From positions 194,043,809 to 194,107,808 of the forward strand of contig JAUMIR010000002.1 in the NCBI GenBank assembly GCA_030847615.1: a DNA stretch of 64,000 nucleotides, in the 5' to 3' direction. The translations under genes were made by a program, and so were the position numbers. Positions 44,477 through 54,809 of this stretch are shown one piece after another; the first letter of the stretch is position 1, and every line of letters begins with the position of its first letter. Source of the stretch: Gambelia wislizenii. Its lineage: Eukaryota > Chordata > Lepidosauria > Squamata > Crotaphytidae. The notes below the pieces were generated by a model, which was not told the DNA's origin, did no database searches, and was given only the letters and a program-made list of their open reading frames with translations.

Positions 44477-44480
<4 letters not shown>
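43061..44480. other. Intronic sequence, no feature recognised
   Basis: Non-coding; T/A homopolymers near 43,575-43,600. No supported gene or repeat ends. Confidence 0.4.
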
Positions 44481-44511
<31 letters not shown>

Positions 44512-44780
44512 CTTCGCAAACGAAGATTCAGGAAGGACTCATCCCACGCTTTCTGCAAGCGCGCTGATGACTAAAAAGGCCAATCCGAGATAGCCAAGTC
44601 CAGTTGCAGAAAGCACAGCAGAAGGTCTCCTTGGGTGATGTTTCTGGGTTGTGATTCTTTCTGCGTTGCCGTTTCTCTTCAAGACTTGTTTGGCGTGAGT
44701 TCTGAGATGTTGTTTCAGGGAGTCCTTGTATCGCTTTTTTGGAGCGCCCCTCTTATGCTGACCCGTGGCGAGTTCACCAT
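44481..44780 (-). mobile_element. LINE 3' fragment, second copy, with (CT)n tail
   Basis: The minus strand reads KRGAPKKRYKDSLKQHLRTH, then after an internal deletion of roughly 100 bp the same C-terminal zinc-finger region as the copy at 41.4-41.8 kb. The terminal CT run (44,481-44,509 on +) is the reverse complement of the GAGAGA tail of the other copy, so the microsatellite grew from the LINE tail. Confidence 0.78.
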
Positions 44781-45470
44781 AGTTGGTCATCAAGCAGAAT
44801 AGCTTGTATGTAAATAATCTTATATAGAGTAAGATAAAAGGATAAATGGCATTTCCACTGGTAAGCATTTTGAGAATACTTATTCCAAAGAGATGAGGAA
44901 TGGTTTGATGGTGCATTATCAACTTAATTTACAAACAGGAAACAGAACTGAATGTGGTCAGTATGTGGATGGGAGATGTTCTGTAAATTCATTTGTACAA
45001 TTTTCCTTATATGAAATATAAATATAACAAAATATACGTTTTTGTTGAGTTCCCATGTCCATGGCCACAGTAGAATTGTGAAAACTAGTGGCATTGAGCC
45101 AACATACACCCCATTGCCCTTATTTCTTTGCCAAGTTAAAACCTGATTGTTCACCCAAGCATTCAGGACCTAATGAGATCATGGCTTGGTTTCCAGTTTA
45201 TTAGTTAGGTGGTTGTTTTGAGTTGCTTAGGATGTTTTAAGTTGATTTCACTGATTGTACCCTGCCCTCACATCTGTTGATAACAGAGCAGGTTATAAGT
45301 ACTTTAATAAATAAATCAAAACTGTGGTAGGAATGGATGTGTGTGTGTGTGTACAGAAGAAGTAAAAATAAAAATGGGTAATCTTCATAGTTAATGGTAC
45401 TTGCCTTTGCCTTTGAAGATGTAGCTAGGATGCATCCTAGTTATCTTTTCTTTCTTCTCTTCCCTTGCAG
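44781..45470. other. Intron sequence upstream of the first UBE2O exon seen, with L2-type tail
   Basis: 45,230-45,312 (TTTTAAGTTGATTTCACTGATTGTACCCTGCC..GAGCAGGTTATAAGTACTTTAATAAATAAA) is an L2-type 3' tail. A (GT)n run lies at about 45,336-45,352. 45,446-45,470 (TCTTTTCTTTCTTCTCTTCCCTTGCAG) is the polypyrimidine tract and AG acceptor of the following exon. Confidence 0.6.
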
Positions 45471-45530
45471 CTGAAACTTGAAGACCGGTCAGTGGTGCCA
45501 CGTGATGTTGTCAGGCATATGGGCTCACGA
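45471..45530 (+). CDS. UBE2O: UBE2O exon (human exon 2 equivalent), 20 codons
   Basis: Part of the host gene for the ubiquitin-conjugating E2/E3 hybrid enzyme UBE2O, a cytoplasmic and nuclear protein of about 1,290 residues in mammals that mono- or multi-ubiquitinates substrates such as SMAD6, BAP1 and orphan ribosomal proteins. The 60-bp exon encodes LKLEDRSVVPRDVVRHMGSR, in the N-terminal conserved region. Borders are consensus: CCCTTGCAG before, GTAAGTG after; phase 0 at both ends. Human exon 1 ends just before LKLEDR, so the start codon and the Pro/Ala-rich N-terminus lie upstream of this window and intron 1 exceeds 45 kb. Confidence 0.97.
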
Positions 45531-46918
45531 GTAAGTGCTTCTTTCTGTATGTATGTATAAAGGAAAGAAATCAATATATGCTGCTTCACAAATGGTAAAT
45601 ATTGCTTAGATTGAACTTGCAACAAAGAAAGGATTTGACTCTGAAAGTGATCTCATTAGATTGTAAAATACATTTACCATGTTTTGGACACAATAATTTA
45701 CAGCACAGAAATAATGCAGTGTCTTAACACACAACTCATGCAAAAACTGTAGTTGAAGCTAGCCACATTAAAATTCAGCTTGTGTTTTGAACATTTTGGC
45801 CAGAAAAGCAGTGTCAGCATTGGAGATGCATTGCTCTTTACAAATGACCCTCTGGTTCACATGTTTATTTATGCATTGAGCAGTTTGCACCATTATTCGG
45901 TTCTGAAAGATAAATATAGCTTTAAAATGGAAAGGTAGATTTAATTGCACAATTTCTGTTTGTGCCTAACTGGTAGGCTTAGTTTGGATTCGGTGAACAC
46001 TTTTCCCATGGCAACGTGGAAACATGAAATGCTGAGTTTGTGGAGGCAAGAGTGGGTAGATCTAAATCAAAATATGAAACAATTCAAAATAGAACTGGGT
46101 TGAAGGAGCAGTTAGGGATGACACAGAAGAGAGCAATAATTCATTTACACATTTAGTTGTCTTGCATTGACCATGGCTAGTTTAATGTTGTGTAACAGTA
46201 CAGTATATCTCGGATGGAGATGCTCTGTCCATAAGGTTCTTAGTATAGGGTTGAAGGGAGATTTTCAAAAAACACTGTTTTACTCCCTCACCCCATTCAG
46301 ATCTTCAAGGTTAAACATTCTTACTTTCACCCTCCATTATTTTTATTTTTATAGATAGATAGATGGGTAAGATAGGAACAATTCTGGTTAAGGAAGGGGG
46401 ATATAAATATACTAGAATGTTAGCTATCTCCGTAATTTCTTTTCTTAAAAATGGCCTGTTAACAATTGGCCTATGAGGCAATCTGTATGGATCCCTTTTC
46501 AGTGTTGCTTGTGTCCGATTGCTGGGAGGCTGTGACCTTGAAACCCTAGCTTATTTTTGAGAGCTAGTAATCCATTTTTATGCTGCAGTTCACACAATCT
46601 GCTGTGTGCTTTCATCATATTCTTAGTGGCCACAAAACATTGTGGACAAGTATTGGGGACAAGTAGTACATTATCTTTTTGCTTATGTCTATTAGCCTCT
46701 GTTCTCCAAAAAGCAATAATGGGGGATGGGGAGAGAGAATTCCATCATTCTCAGGCTGTTAAGAGTTATTATATGAAACATGGTTATTTGGAGTTTATTA
46801 TGTGAAAAATGCTTTTTCTTCCAAACAGCATGAATTGACCTTAGTACGATCTTTAAGGAAAAAGAATGCTCCTGAATAGGAAAAAAAAGAGAGAGATGTT
46901 TATTATAAGAGAGCTTGA

Positions 46919-47049
46919 ACCCTTCTAAATCAGTACTGTTTTACATACAACCACCCTACAGCATGGTGTAGTGGTTTGAGCTTTGGACTATGACTCTGGA
47001 GATCGGGGTTCAAATCGCCATGAGCTATGGAAACCCGCTGGGTGACCTT
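46919..47049 (+). repeat. Tandemly duplicated 131-bp block, copy 1
   Basis: Begins CCCTTCTAAATCAGTACTGT and runs through the first half of the SINE to GGGTGACCTT. Copy 2 is 47,305-47,435, offset 386 bp, same length, with about 11 differences by eye. The roughly 40 bp before the SINE are not SINE sequence in other copies, so this is a segmental duplication rather than two SINE insertions. Confidence 0.8.
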
Positions 47050-47184
47050 GGGCAAGTCACACTCTCTCAGCCTCAAAGGAAGGCAAAGGCAACCCTCTGA
47101 ACCAATCTTGCCAAGAAAAACCTGTGATAGGTTAATCTTAGGGTTTCCATAGGTTGGAAACAGTTTGAAGGCACACAACAACAA
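46960..47184 (+). mobile_element. tRNA-derived SINE (ACAACAACA tail), complete
   Basis: GCATGGTGTAGTGGTTTGAG (A box), GACTATGACTCTGGAGATCG, GGGTTCAAATCG (B box), GGTGACCTTGGGCAAGTCAC, CTTGCCAAGAAAAACCTGTG, then GGAAACAGTTTGAAGGCACA and CAACAACAAG. Confidence 0.88.
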
Positions 47185-47304
47185 GAGCCTACACTGGGAC
47201 TTACCCATTTCCATGAAAGTCAAGGTATTTTGCTTCCCACACCACATGAATATCATGTCCAAAAACATACTAATCCACACCAAAAATAATGAAGATCCTC
47301 ACCT

Positions 47305-47435
47305 CCCCTTCTAAATCACTACTGTTTTATATGCAACCAAACTACAACATGGTGTAGTGGTTTGAGCTTTGGACTATGACTCTGGAGATCAGGGTTCAAA
47401 TCACCATGAGCCATGAAAACCCACTGGGTGACCTT
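47305..47435 (+). repeat. Tandemly duplicated 131-bp block, copy 2, with truncated SINE
   Basis: CCCTTCTAAATCACTACTGT to GGGTGACCTT. The SINE within it (from about 47,348) stops after GGGTGACCTT, lacking its body and ACA tail. Confidence 0.8.
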
Positions 47436-47853
47436 TTCATAGGGGTAGGTTGTGGTATCTGAGGTAGGTGTCTCTAGCCTGGAAAGATTGGGAAGTGTCT
47501 AAAACTGGGTTCAAAGAAGAGTGATGGTCACACAAACAGGAAAAGACTGATGAGTGCAGCAGATTGCTTGAACAATTAACAGGAATCAGGCACAGAGGGG
47601 TCTGACTAGTTTTCATTTTGTGGTTTGTTTATGTTGTAAGCATTATGTTTGTAAGTACCTCCTTTGTTAGGTACAATGTTAATATTACTTTACATGTTTA
47701 CTATACCCACCATATTAGCAAACTGTTTACCTTGGTTCTTTGATTCTTATATAAATGAAACAAGAGAATGAGACTTTTTGGATTGTCAAATTTTATTTCT
47801 GCATGACCTGAAAATATGCTACAGTTTTACAGAACATTTTGTTGCCTTTCCAG

Positions 47854-47964
47854 GACAGCCAGTGTGGCACTGTTATTGATGTAAACATAGAGTGTGCAGT
47901 AAAATTGGTGGGAACCAATTGTATCCTTTATCCTGTTAACAGCAAAGATCTTCAGAATATCTGG
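47854..47964 (+). CDS. UBE2O: UBE2O exon (exon 3 equivalent), 37 codons
   Basis: Encodes DSQCGTVIDVNIECAVKLVG, then TNCILYPVNSKDLQNIW. This is part of the N-terminal conserved region of UBE2O, a beta-rich, SH3/Tudor-like stretch thought to take part in substrate recognition. 111 bp, phase 0 at both ends, acceptor TTGCCTTTCCAG, donor GTGAGA. Compared with the mammalian protein as I recall it, changes are conservative (for example V for I, I for V). No stop or frameshift. Confidence 0.97.
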
Positions 47965-48125
47965 GTGAGAGTTCTTTAAACTTCTTACTTTCATATAGAA
48001 TAAATACTAAAAATAGATTGAATCATAAATAAAAATAGTCTGAATCATAAATCAACAGGATGATGATGCATCCCATACCTGTGAATGATTTCATTCAACA
48101 AGATGAGAGCTCTGCTCTGTAAGAC

Positions 48126-48762
48126 TACAGTTGCCCCTCCACATTCACGGCCTTCACGCTCGCGGTTTTGATTATTCGCGGTTTAGCCCCCAGCCCCTTC
48201 GGGAAGGCTGGTAAGAGGCGGGGCAACCTCCTGCCTGCGCCTTCCCTGGCCTTCCAGAGGCAGCTCCGGGGCTTCAAAGCCCCGGAGCCTGCTCAGGAAG
48301 GCCGGGGAGAGGCAGGGCAGCCTCCGGCCCACCCGCTGCCTTCCCCGGCCTTCCTAAGCGGGCTCTGGGACTTCTAAGCCCCGGAGCCCACTCAGGAAGG
48401 CCAGGGCGAGGCAGGGCAGCCAGCCTCCTGCCCGCCCGCCACCTTCCCTGGCCTTCCTAAGCGGGCTCCGGGGCTTCTAAGCCCTGGAGTCCGCTCAGGA
48501 AGGCCGGGGAGAGGCAGGGCAACCTCCCGCCTGCCCGCCCGCTGCCTTCCCCGGTCTTCCTAACCGGGCTCCAGGGCTACTAAGGCCCGGAATCCCCTCA
48601 GGAAGGCAGCGGAGAGGCCGGCCAGGCTGGCCAGACACCCTCCTGCCGCCTCCCTCCCTCGGGGGGGGGGGGGTCGCGGGAGCAGCATTTTTTATTCGTG
48701 GTTTTTCCACATTCGTGGGGTCTCAAGACCCTAATCCCCGTGAATGTGGAGAGACGACTGTA
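48126..48762. mobile_element. Mariner-like MITE with GC-rich tandem core (637 bp)
   Basis: The ends TACAGTTGCCCCTCCACATTCACGG and CCGTGAATGTGGAGAGACGACTGTA form TIRs of about 25 bp bounded by TA. The core is about 4.7 copies of a roughly 98-bp unit. Each starts AGGAAGGCCGGGGAGAGGCA and ends GGGCTTCTAAGCCCCGGAG; the unit is itself partly palindromic. A G13 tract (48,660-48,672) follows. CpG-rich but inside an intron. Inverted partner at 59,396-60,030. Confidence 0.88.
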
Positions 48763-49150
48763 TGATATTTGAGCCCCTGAATCTTGTGAGCGAGGTGCTC
48801 AGCGGGTAGTCCTTCAGCTATGTGACCCGGTCAATTAAGGTTGGCTTTTGAATCCTTCTCTAGGTTTCTCTGCTTTGAGTTTAGCTGGATGATGCCCAGA
48901 AGGGGCTAATTAGTTGTGGCACCCTATTTGGGCAGTACTTTCCTTGGGACCAGGCAAGCCTAAAGCAAAGTAAAGGAGGTTGTCTTATAACACAGACATT
49001 GAGAGGGAGGGAGAGGGTTTTTTTAACCTCCCAGGCTTTTAGCTGACTCACCTCTTTACTCTGATTTTAATCCCTACTAAAATGTTGAATTGCTTTTTTC
49101 TTATTATTTTGAATTCTTAGTGATCTCTGCAAGCAAATATTGAAAGATTG

Positions 49151-49456
49151 TACAGGTTGAATCTCCGTTATCTGGAATTCCAAAATCCAAAATGTCCATG
49201 TGGGTGGCTGAGATAGTGACACCTTTGCTTTCTGATGGTTCAGTGTACATAAACTTTGTTTCATGCACAAAATTATTTTAAAAAATTACCTTCAGGCTAT
49301 GTGAATGAGGATCTATATGAAACATGAATGAGTTTTATGTTTAGATTTCGGTCCCATCTCCAAGATATCTCATGTATATGCAAATATTCCAAAATCTAAA
49401 ATATGCCAAAATACCTCTGGTCCCAAGCATTTCAGATAAGGGAGACTCAACCTGTA
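49151..49456. mobile_element. Pogo/Tigger-like MITE, complete (306 bp)
   Basis: TACAGGTTGAATCTCCGTTATCTGG at the left, CAGATAAGGGAGACTCAACCTGTA at the right: TIRs of about 24 bp ending in TA. The interior keeps AATGTCCATGTGGGTGGCTGAGATAGTGAC, GATGGTTCAGTGTACATAAACTTTGTTTCATGC and CCAAAATACCTCTGGTCCCAAGCATTTC. It looks very like a pogo-type non-autonomous element known from mammalian genomes, as far as I recall. Confidence 0.82.
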
Positions 49457-49927
49457 TATAATAATATAATAAAGACTGCAATGCTTGCATTGCCACCAAA
49501 CCTGTTCTTTCCTGAATGGCCGGCTATCTTAATTCTGAGCGAGAGAGTTTAACATTTAACAAATGGGGTGAGGCTCTTCTCCACAGTGGTTAGCTAGAGT
49601 GATCATTTGATCAAGGCAACAATATGCAGAGAAACTGACTTCCTTAATTTTTCTAGTGTAGGTGTTGCCACATCTCTTTTCACACTGTATTTGTTGAACT
49701 GGACAAGAAAGAGACCACCTACTTAAATGGTTTTGGTGTATTGTGAAACCCTCCCTAAAATAATTAGAAGTACTGAATCTCAATCTTCCCCTGTTCTTAC
49801 AAATCTGAAAAATATACCTCTAAATTCAATGTGTTACTGTTTCATGAGGTTTCAGCTGAAAAAATGTGTTCTGTAGCTGTGATGAAATGAACCAAGCAAG
49901 CATGTTAACTTTCTTCTTCTCTCTCAG

Positions 49928-50025
49928 CCATTCATGTATGGTGACTGCATAGCCTATGACTGGTGGCTAGGAAAAGTGTACGATCTAAAGAATCAGATCA
50001 TTCTGAACCTCTCCAATGGTGCCAG
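49928..50025 (+). CDS. UBE2O: UBE2O exon (exon 4 equivalent), 32 codons plus 2 nt
   Basis: Encodes PFMYGDCIAYDWWLGKVYDL, then KNQIILNLSNGA plus AG of a split Arg codon. Continues the N-terminal conserved region (family motif WPFMYGD.IAYD.WLGKVYDLKNQI; the Trp is the last codon of the previous exon). 98 bp; enters phase 0 and leaves phase 2. Donor AG/GTATTT is weaker than consensus at +3 to +6. No disruption. Confidence 0.97.
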
Positions 50026-51109
50026 GTATTTATATTGCTTCGGTTACAGATGATTAATTTTGATTCTTGCTTAAGTAAACAGATTTTCAACATTCTCAAA
50101 ACATTCTCAGTTTTTGAACACATACACTCTGAATCCCAACAGTAGGACCCTCACTTCATGGTGTTGAACAGGAATGGTCAGTTTGCAACCTACTAGTTGA
50201 ATTTGATCTCTGAAGCAGTTTTTCTGTCCTCTTGTTTCCCTTCTAAAGTCTTTAGATTGTAAGAGAGTGAATTAATGTTACACCTCTCTGGGGTTTTGCT
50301 GTGTATAAATGATTGCCATCTGTTGCAAATACCTCACTCAGATGGCATTCTAAATATCACCATAATTCTTATTACCAAAACAATCTTTCCTCTATTTCAC
50401 ACTTAACATTAGGGCTCATTCAGAGGAATCTCTTAGATTAAGAATCCACATGGTTTCATTTTAGCTTTCTTCTCTTATGTGTGAGTAACCTGATCCATAC
50501 CTGTCCCTTCTCATAGAAAACTGTTTGTATAGATAAGTCTTTGAAAGAAAGACAGTGGTAGGGCACATTCTTTGCCTGTAGAAGGGGTTATAAAAGGGTT
50601 TAAATCCTGGCATCTCTAAGTAGGGTTAGGAAAGACTTCGGTTAGAAAAGTAGAGGACGCTTGTGGGTACGTATAGACAGTCATAAGCTTAATAGATAAG
50701 TAGTCTAACTCTATAAAGCTATAAATCAGTTTCATATGCTCCTGGATCCATCTTAACTATATAGATAATTGCCTACATTGCTATGTGATCGAGCTGCCTT
50801 GAACACCCATTACTTGGAGTGACCTGCTGACTTGGAGAAGATAATATGGATCATCCCTGCAAATTTATTCCACTTTCCTCTTCTGAAATTAGTCCTGTTC
50901 TATTATAAGCTGAATGACTTTTTAAAATGGGCTGATAATGACCTGATACACTGGCTGCAGCTTTGTCTTTAGTCCTAGTATCTTTCCATGACATGGGCTA
51001 GTGCTATTAAAACCTAAAAGAGTGTGATCACATATTGCATGTGTGATCACATTAGGAAAGCTATTCTGTGTCTTGGCAAATTATGTTTTCTGAATGTTTT
51101 TCCTTTTAG
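50026..51109 (+). other. UBE2O intron 4
   Basis: Non-coding; no transposon ends recognised. Acceptor TTTTTCCTTTTAG. Confidence 0.8.
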
Positions 51110-51173
51110 GTGTTCTATGAGTACAGAAGATGCAGCAAAACTCTATGATGTCTGCCCACATGTCAGTGACTCA
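51110..51173 (+). CDS. UBE2O: UBE2O exon (exon 5 equivalent), 64 bp
   Basis: The first G completes the Arg split from the previous exon; then CSMSTEDAAKLYDVCPHVSD, S. Fits the conserved GARCSM.TED.AKLYDVCPHVSDS segment of UBE2O, including the Cys residues. Enters phase 2, leaves phase 0. Donor TCA/GTAAGT is strong. Confidence 0.97.
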
Positions 51174-51985
51174 GTAAGTTTTTTCCCCCTCCCTGCAAGA
51201 GTTATCAGTTTGCAGAGCTACACTGAATGTTTTATGGATCCCAGTTTTGGGGTCCTGTATAGCTGAAATATTATCCAGTGTTGGGGATTCCTTGTGCAGG
51301 AATCCTTGTGAGGATTTGCTGTGACCAAAACTATAGTGGTTTAGTGAAAGACTTGCCCCTTGAAGTGAATGGCATTCTTTCATCTATACAGAAGAAAGAA
51401 AGGTGCTTCACTATGCTACTATGGCAGCAGCAAAACGTATTCTCCCATCTTCATTTCTGAGTGTCCAAAAAAATAAAATAAACTACTGCTTTTGGACACT
51501 GTTCAGATGTGACTCAAACCTGTGCCCTCGTAGCCTTACTTATAGTTTGAGATTTTGTATGTGACTAACCATTTTTCTACCTTTGTAACAATGGAAATGG
51601 ACACAGTGAATAAATCTGTTATTAAAGCCCCTAGAAGCCACTGAGTGTGAATCAGCAGTCTTTTTTTATTGTTGTTTTAGATGCTCTTCTTTGCTCCCCT
51701 TCTTGGCATTGAGAAATTCAAATGAAATTATGTACTACTTCCCAGTACCTCTGAATTTTCCTGTGTCAGTCATACTTCTGCATACCTGATGTTTCCCTAG
51801 GTGCCTTGCAAATTGCTGCTATAGTTGAATAAAGCAGAAGGTGCACTTTGGGAATAGCCAGTTTGCCACAAATTGGCCTTCATGATGGAAGCAGGACAGA
51901 AATACACAAATCCCATTTCAAGAGGGTGAAATGAGCTAGTCGTACCTGTTTTGCACTTGCTGTATGTATCCCTTTATTCTTTTAG
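51174..51985 (+). other. UBE2O intron 5
   Basis: Short intron, non-coding, no repeat ends recognised. Acceptor TTATTCTTTTAG. Confidence 0.8.
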
Positions 51986-52129
51986 GGTCTCTTCTTCGAT
52001 GACTCATATGGCTTTTATCCTGGGCAAGTTCTCATTGGGCCTTCAAAAGTCTTCTCAAATGTGCAGTGGCTTTCAGGAGTGAAACCTGTTCTCAGCACGA
52101 AGAGCAAGTTCAGAGTGGTGGTAGAAGAG
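51986..52129 (+). CDS. UBE2O: UBE2O exon (exon 6 equivalent), 48 codons
   Basis: Encodes GLFFDDSYGFYPGQVLIGPS, KVFSNVQWLSGVKPVLSTKS, KFRVVVEE. The YGFYPGQVLIGP and LSTKSKFRVVVEE blocks are hallmark stretches of the N-terminal conserved region, nearly unchanged from mammals. 144 bp, phase 0 at both ends; donor GAG/GTAGGG. Confidence 0.98.
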
Positions 52130-53412
52130 GTAGGGCTCAGTGAGCTGTGACAGTACTTATACACATACTGTCTTGCCTGGGATTTTCCACAAAACAAGCT
52201 GTGTTGGGTTCTTTAACCAAAATGTGTTGTCTATGTGAAGTTGAAGACTTTCACGGCCGGCATCCATAGATTTTCCTTGTTGTCTATGTTGCTGAACTAG
52301 AAGTCAACAATGACTGAATTTTGTGGAACTTTGACTGAGGATGTGACCTGTTGCTTGGGGCTTGGTTTTAGCCTGAAACGATACTGTTTCAGTACCTTCT
52401 TCCTGCTTAGCACTTAGATTGAGTTTGCAATCAGGTCATGCAGTGATAGGAAAGGGGTGTTACCTCCATTTTGCATTATGTCCAGGTTTATAGTTTGAAA
52501 AAGCAGTTCTCACTAAACAATGCTTCTTGAACCAGTTCAGTGAAAAGCATGTCTGGTTTTTCCTAAATTACTTTCAAAAATATATCTTCTTGATTACACT
52601 TAGGTCTGATGTGTTAGGGACTCTTTCAAGATGCAACACTATACTAGGATTATATTTCTGGGAAAGATGGCGATCCAAGGTGTATTCTATGTTTGAATAG
52701 CAGAAAAGATATCGAAGAGAGTGTAACCATCAGTTAGCTCTTAGAGAGAGACCACGTTAATAGCTCCCTCCCCCAATACTTGCAGAGAGGAAAAGCCTCT
52801 AAAATACTAGGCCTCAGCAGAACGTGGTAAGGGATTATATGTTAAGTTCTCCGCCTTCAGACCACCATCATCCTACCCCATGAAAAACCATATCCAGAGT
52901 ATATCTGGATATATTGGAATGATGACATGTCCAGACAACCCCATGATTGTCATGGTGGCCCAGAAGCCTAGAGCCACAGCAGATCCCATACGTTGAGGTC
53001 TCCCAGAACAATCATTGTACAGGTCCTGAACACCAAATCTGATACCTTTTCAGGTGGTTAGGCTGACAGGTTACACAGTGGGTGGTATATCAGCAGTATC
53101 CTTTCTCATCTGATTGCCAAACACAAGATCTAAACACTCTGGATTGGCACTGGGGCATGAAATTGGACACACACAGAGAATCCCTATGGAATATAATTCC
53201 CTCTAGTCTTTGCATCCTTGGTAGTGGGTGATGTATTGTATATTTAGAAAGGCACAACTAAGATTAACCCCTCCCCATTTCCCCACCAAAGTGGGGCGTT
53301 TCAGTTTAAAATGGTCTCTTAATTTCGCAAATTATTTGAGTTACAAATTACTATCTAGTGAAATGTTGTAAAAGTGCTATTTTCCCTCTCTTGATCTTTT
53401 TTCCTTTTCTAG
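52130..53412 (+). other. UBE2O intron 6
   Basis: Mostly unrecognised. 52,238-52,279 (GTTGAAGACTTTCACGGCCGGCATCCATAGATTTTCC) is a solo end of the dispersed repeat that forms the fold-back at 4.7 kb. Acceptor CCTTTTCTAG. Confidence 0.75.
52238..52279 (+). repeat. Solo end of the dispersed fold-back repeat
   Basis: About 40 bp matching 4,668-4,712 almost base for base (GTGAAGT..AAG.CTTTCACGGCC.GCATCCATAGATTTTCC). Confidence 0.75.
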
Positions 53413-53522
53413 GTGCAGGTGGTAGAACTGAAAGTTACTTGGATCACTAAAAGCTTCTGTCCTGGAGGTACAGATAGCATAAGTCCACCACCATCTTTAA
53501 TAACCCAGGAGAATTTATCTCG
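53413..53522 (+). CDS. UBE2O: UBE2O exon (exon 7 equivalent), 36 codons plus 2 nt
   Basis: Encodes VQVVELKVTWITKSFCPGGT, DSISPPPSLITQENLS plus CG of a split Arg codon. The VQVVELKVTWITKSFCPGG block ends the first conserved region; the SPPPS.ITQENL linker follows. 110 bp; enters phase 0, leaves phase 2. Acceptor TTTTCTAG, donor CG/GTAAGG. Confidence 0.97.
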
Positions 53523-54809
53523 GTAAGGCATACTTCCTATTCAACATCCTGTTTTGCTGCCTTTCTGCATGTAGGTGCCTGCCAGAAGAGCAAGTTTGCT
53601 TTCATAGAGAGATGTTGCTACATCATAACAGTAACCAGTACAAATGCTTTAATGTGGGACAGTGGATGAACCAGTGAGCAGGAGGAAAATATCTAAGAGC
53701 CCCTAGCCAGTTGGGAAACAGCAGATCTCTCTTAAGACAGGTCTCACTCTTCATTTGCTCTGGGGCTTGCTTTTAGAGGCAGAGTTCATAGGTTCCAGGA
53801 CAGAAGTGAGCATTCTAGGAGCAGAGGCAATTAATGTACATACTTCATTATAGAGCAGGCCCATTTTGGCCCAGCAAAACGGGCAGAAAAGACATCCATG
53901 GAGAATGTGTAACTTCTGTCAGGCTTGAGTGTCTGTTTCTCTCATTTTACAAATTAATTATTGAATAGCACTTTCAAAAACTGACCCTGAACAATATTTA
54001 TGGTGGATATAACAAACTAGAAGAAATTATTAATAAATTAGTAGAGGAAATTGTAGGAATACCAAATTGGCCTCCAAAAAAGCTGAAAAAAAGAAAATGT
54101 GTATAGTCTGAAGCAATATGATGGAATTACTGGATCTAGCACATTCAAAATTTTGTGGAGTTGCTCATTCAAAGGTGATCGGATCTCAGGATTATGAGAT
54201 CTGTGTTGTGTTTTTTTAACAGATCTCTGAAATTGGTCAACTGAAGCTTGATGTCAAAAAAATATGCTTTGAATGAAAGAATCCTGGGTCCAGGAATTTG
54301 TTTTGAGACAGAATTTGTTAGCAGGACACACAGCATTTCCACAAAGATATCCAATTCTGGTTAACCCAGCTTTTCTTCATTTTAGCAGAAGTGGAATCAT
54401 TTTGCTGCTGTCAAACAGATGGGAGGTAGAAATCCTTACCAATCGACTGAAAATTATTCACAGATCTACCTGTAGATCCCTGCTTACCTTCTCCCTATCC
54501 CTTCAGTGTTTTGCACTAGAAAACTTGTGAAAAAGCAACTTTCAAAATCTGCTTGTATTCTTATCTGTACATCCAGTATAGGAATATGATTTCCCTTTGC
54601 TCTGCAGCAGCAATTTTTTTCATTATTGAATTAAGCCTAAAATGTCATAAAATGAGGAGATCTTGTTTCCTTTTAAAGCCAATGGTTTCCCAAACAGTTG
54701 GAGGTTACATGTACACACAAAAGGCCAACAAAAGCTGCCAACACGATGACTTGAGAAAATTGCCTCAGACAGTATTAAAATGGTGTCTCTGTTCCCTTAC
54801 TTTTCACAG
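53523..54809 (+). other. UBE2O intron 7
   Basis: Non-coding, no repeat ends recognised. An open frame that begins at 54,553 runs into the next exon, but its upstream part has no conserved content; the real exon starts at the acceptor TTACTTTTCACAG ending at 54,809. Confidence 0.8.

Larger units (their letters stand above)
45531..47853 (+). other. UBE2O intron 2
   Basis: Non-coding; holds two ACA-tailed SINEs in tandem (46,960 and 47,348), which lie in a 131-bp block present twice. No alternative exon with both splice sites and conserved coding content was seen. Confidence 0.85.
47965..49927 (+). other. UBE2O intron 3
   Basis: Contains the GC-rich MITE 48,126-48,762 and the pogo-like MITE 49,151-49,456. 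48,776-49,140 and 49,457-49,900 are unrecognised. The acceptor is TTCTTCTCTCTCAG at 49,914-49,927. Confidence 0.85.

Noticed and set aside
46960..47060. Candidate tRNA gene (A and B boxes present)
   Set aside because: No cloverleaf 3' half or acceptor pairing; the same head is found on several dispersed SINE copies.
48126..48762. CpG-dense block that could be a promoter CpG island
   Set aside because: It is bounded by mariner-like TIRs, repeats internally, and recurs inverted at 59.4 kb; it lies between coding exons of UBE2O.
54553..54809. Upstream extension of the UBE2O exon in an open frame starting at a Met
   Set aside because: The conserved protein resumes exactly after the TTTTCACAG acceptor and the phase-2 join to the previous exon needs the start at 54,810.
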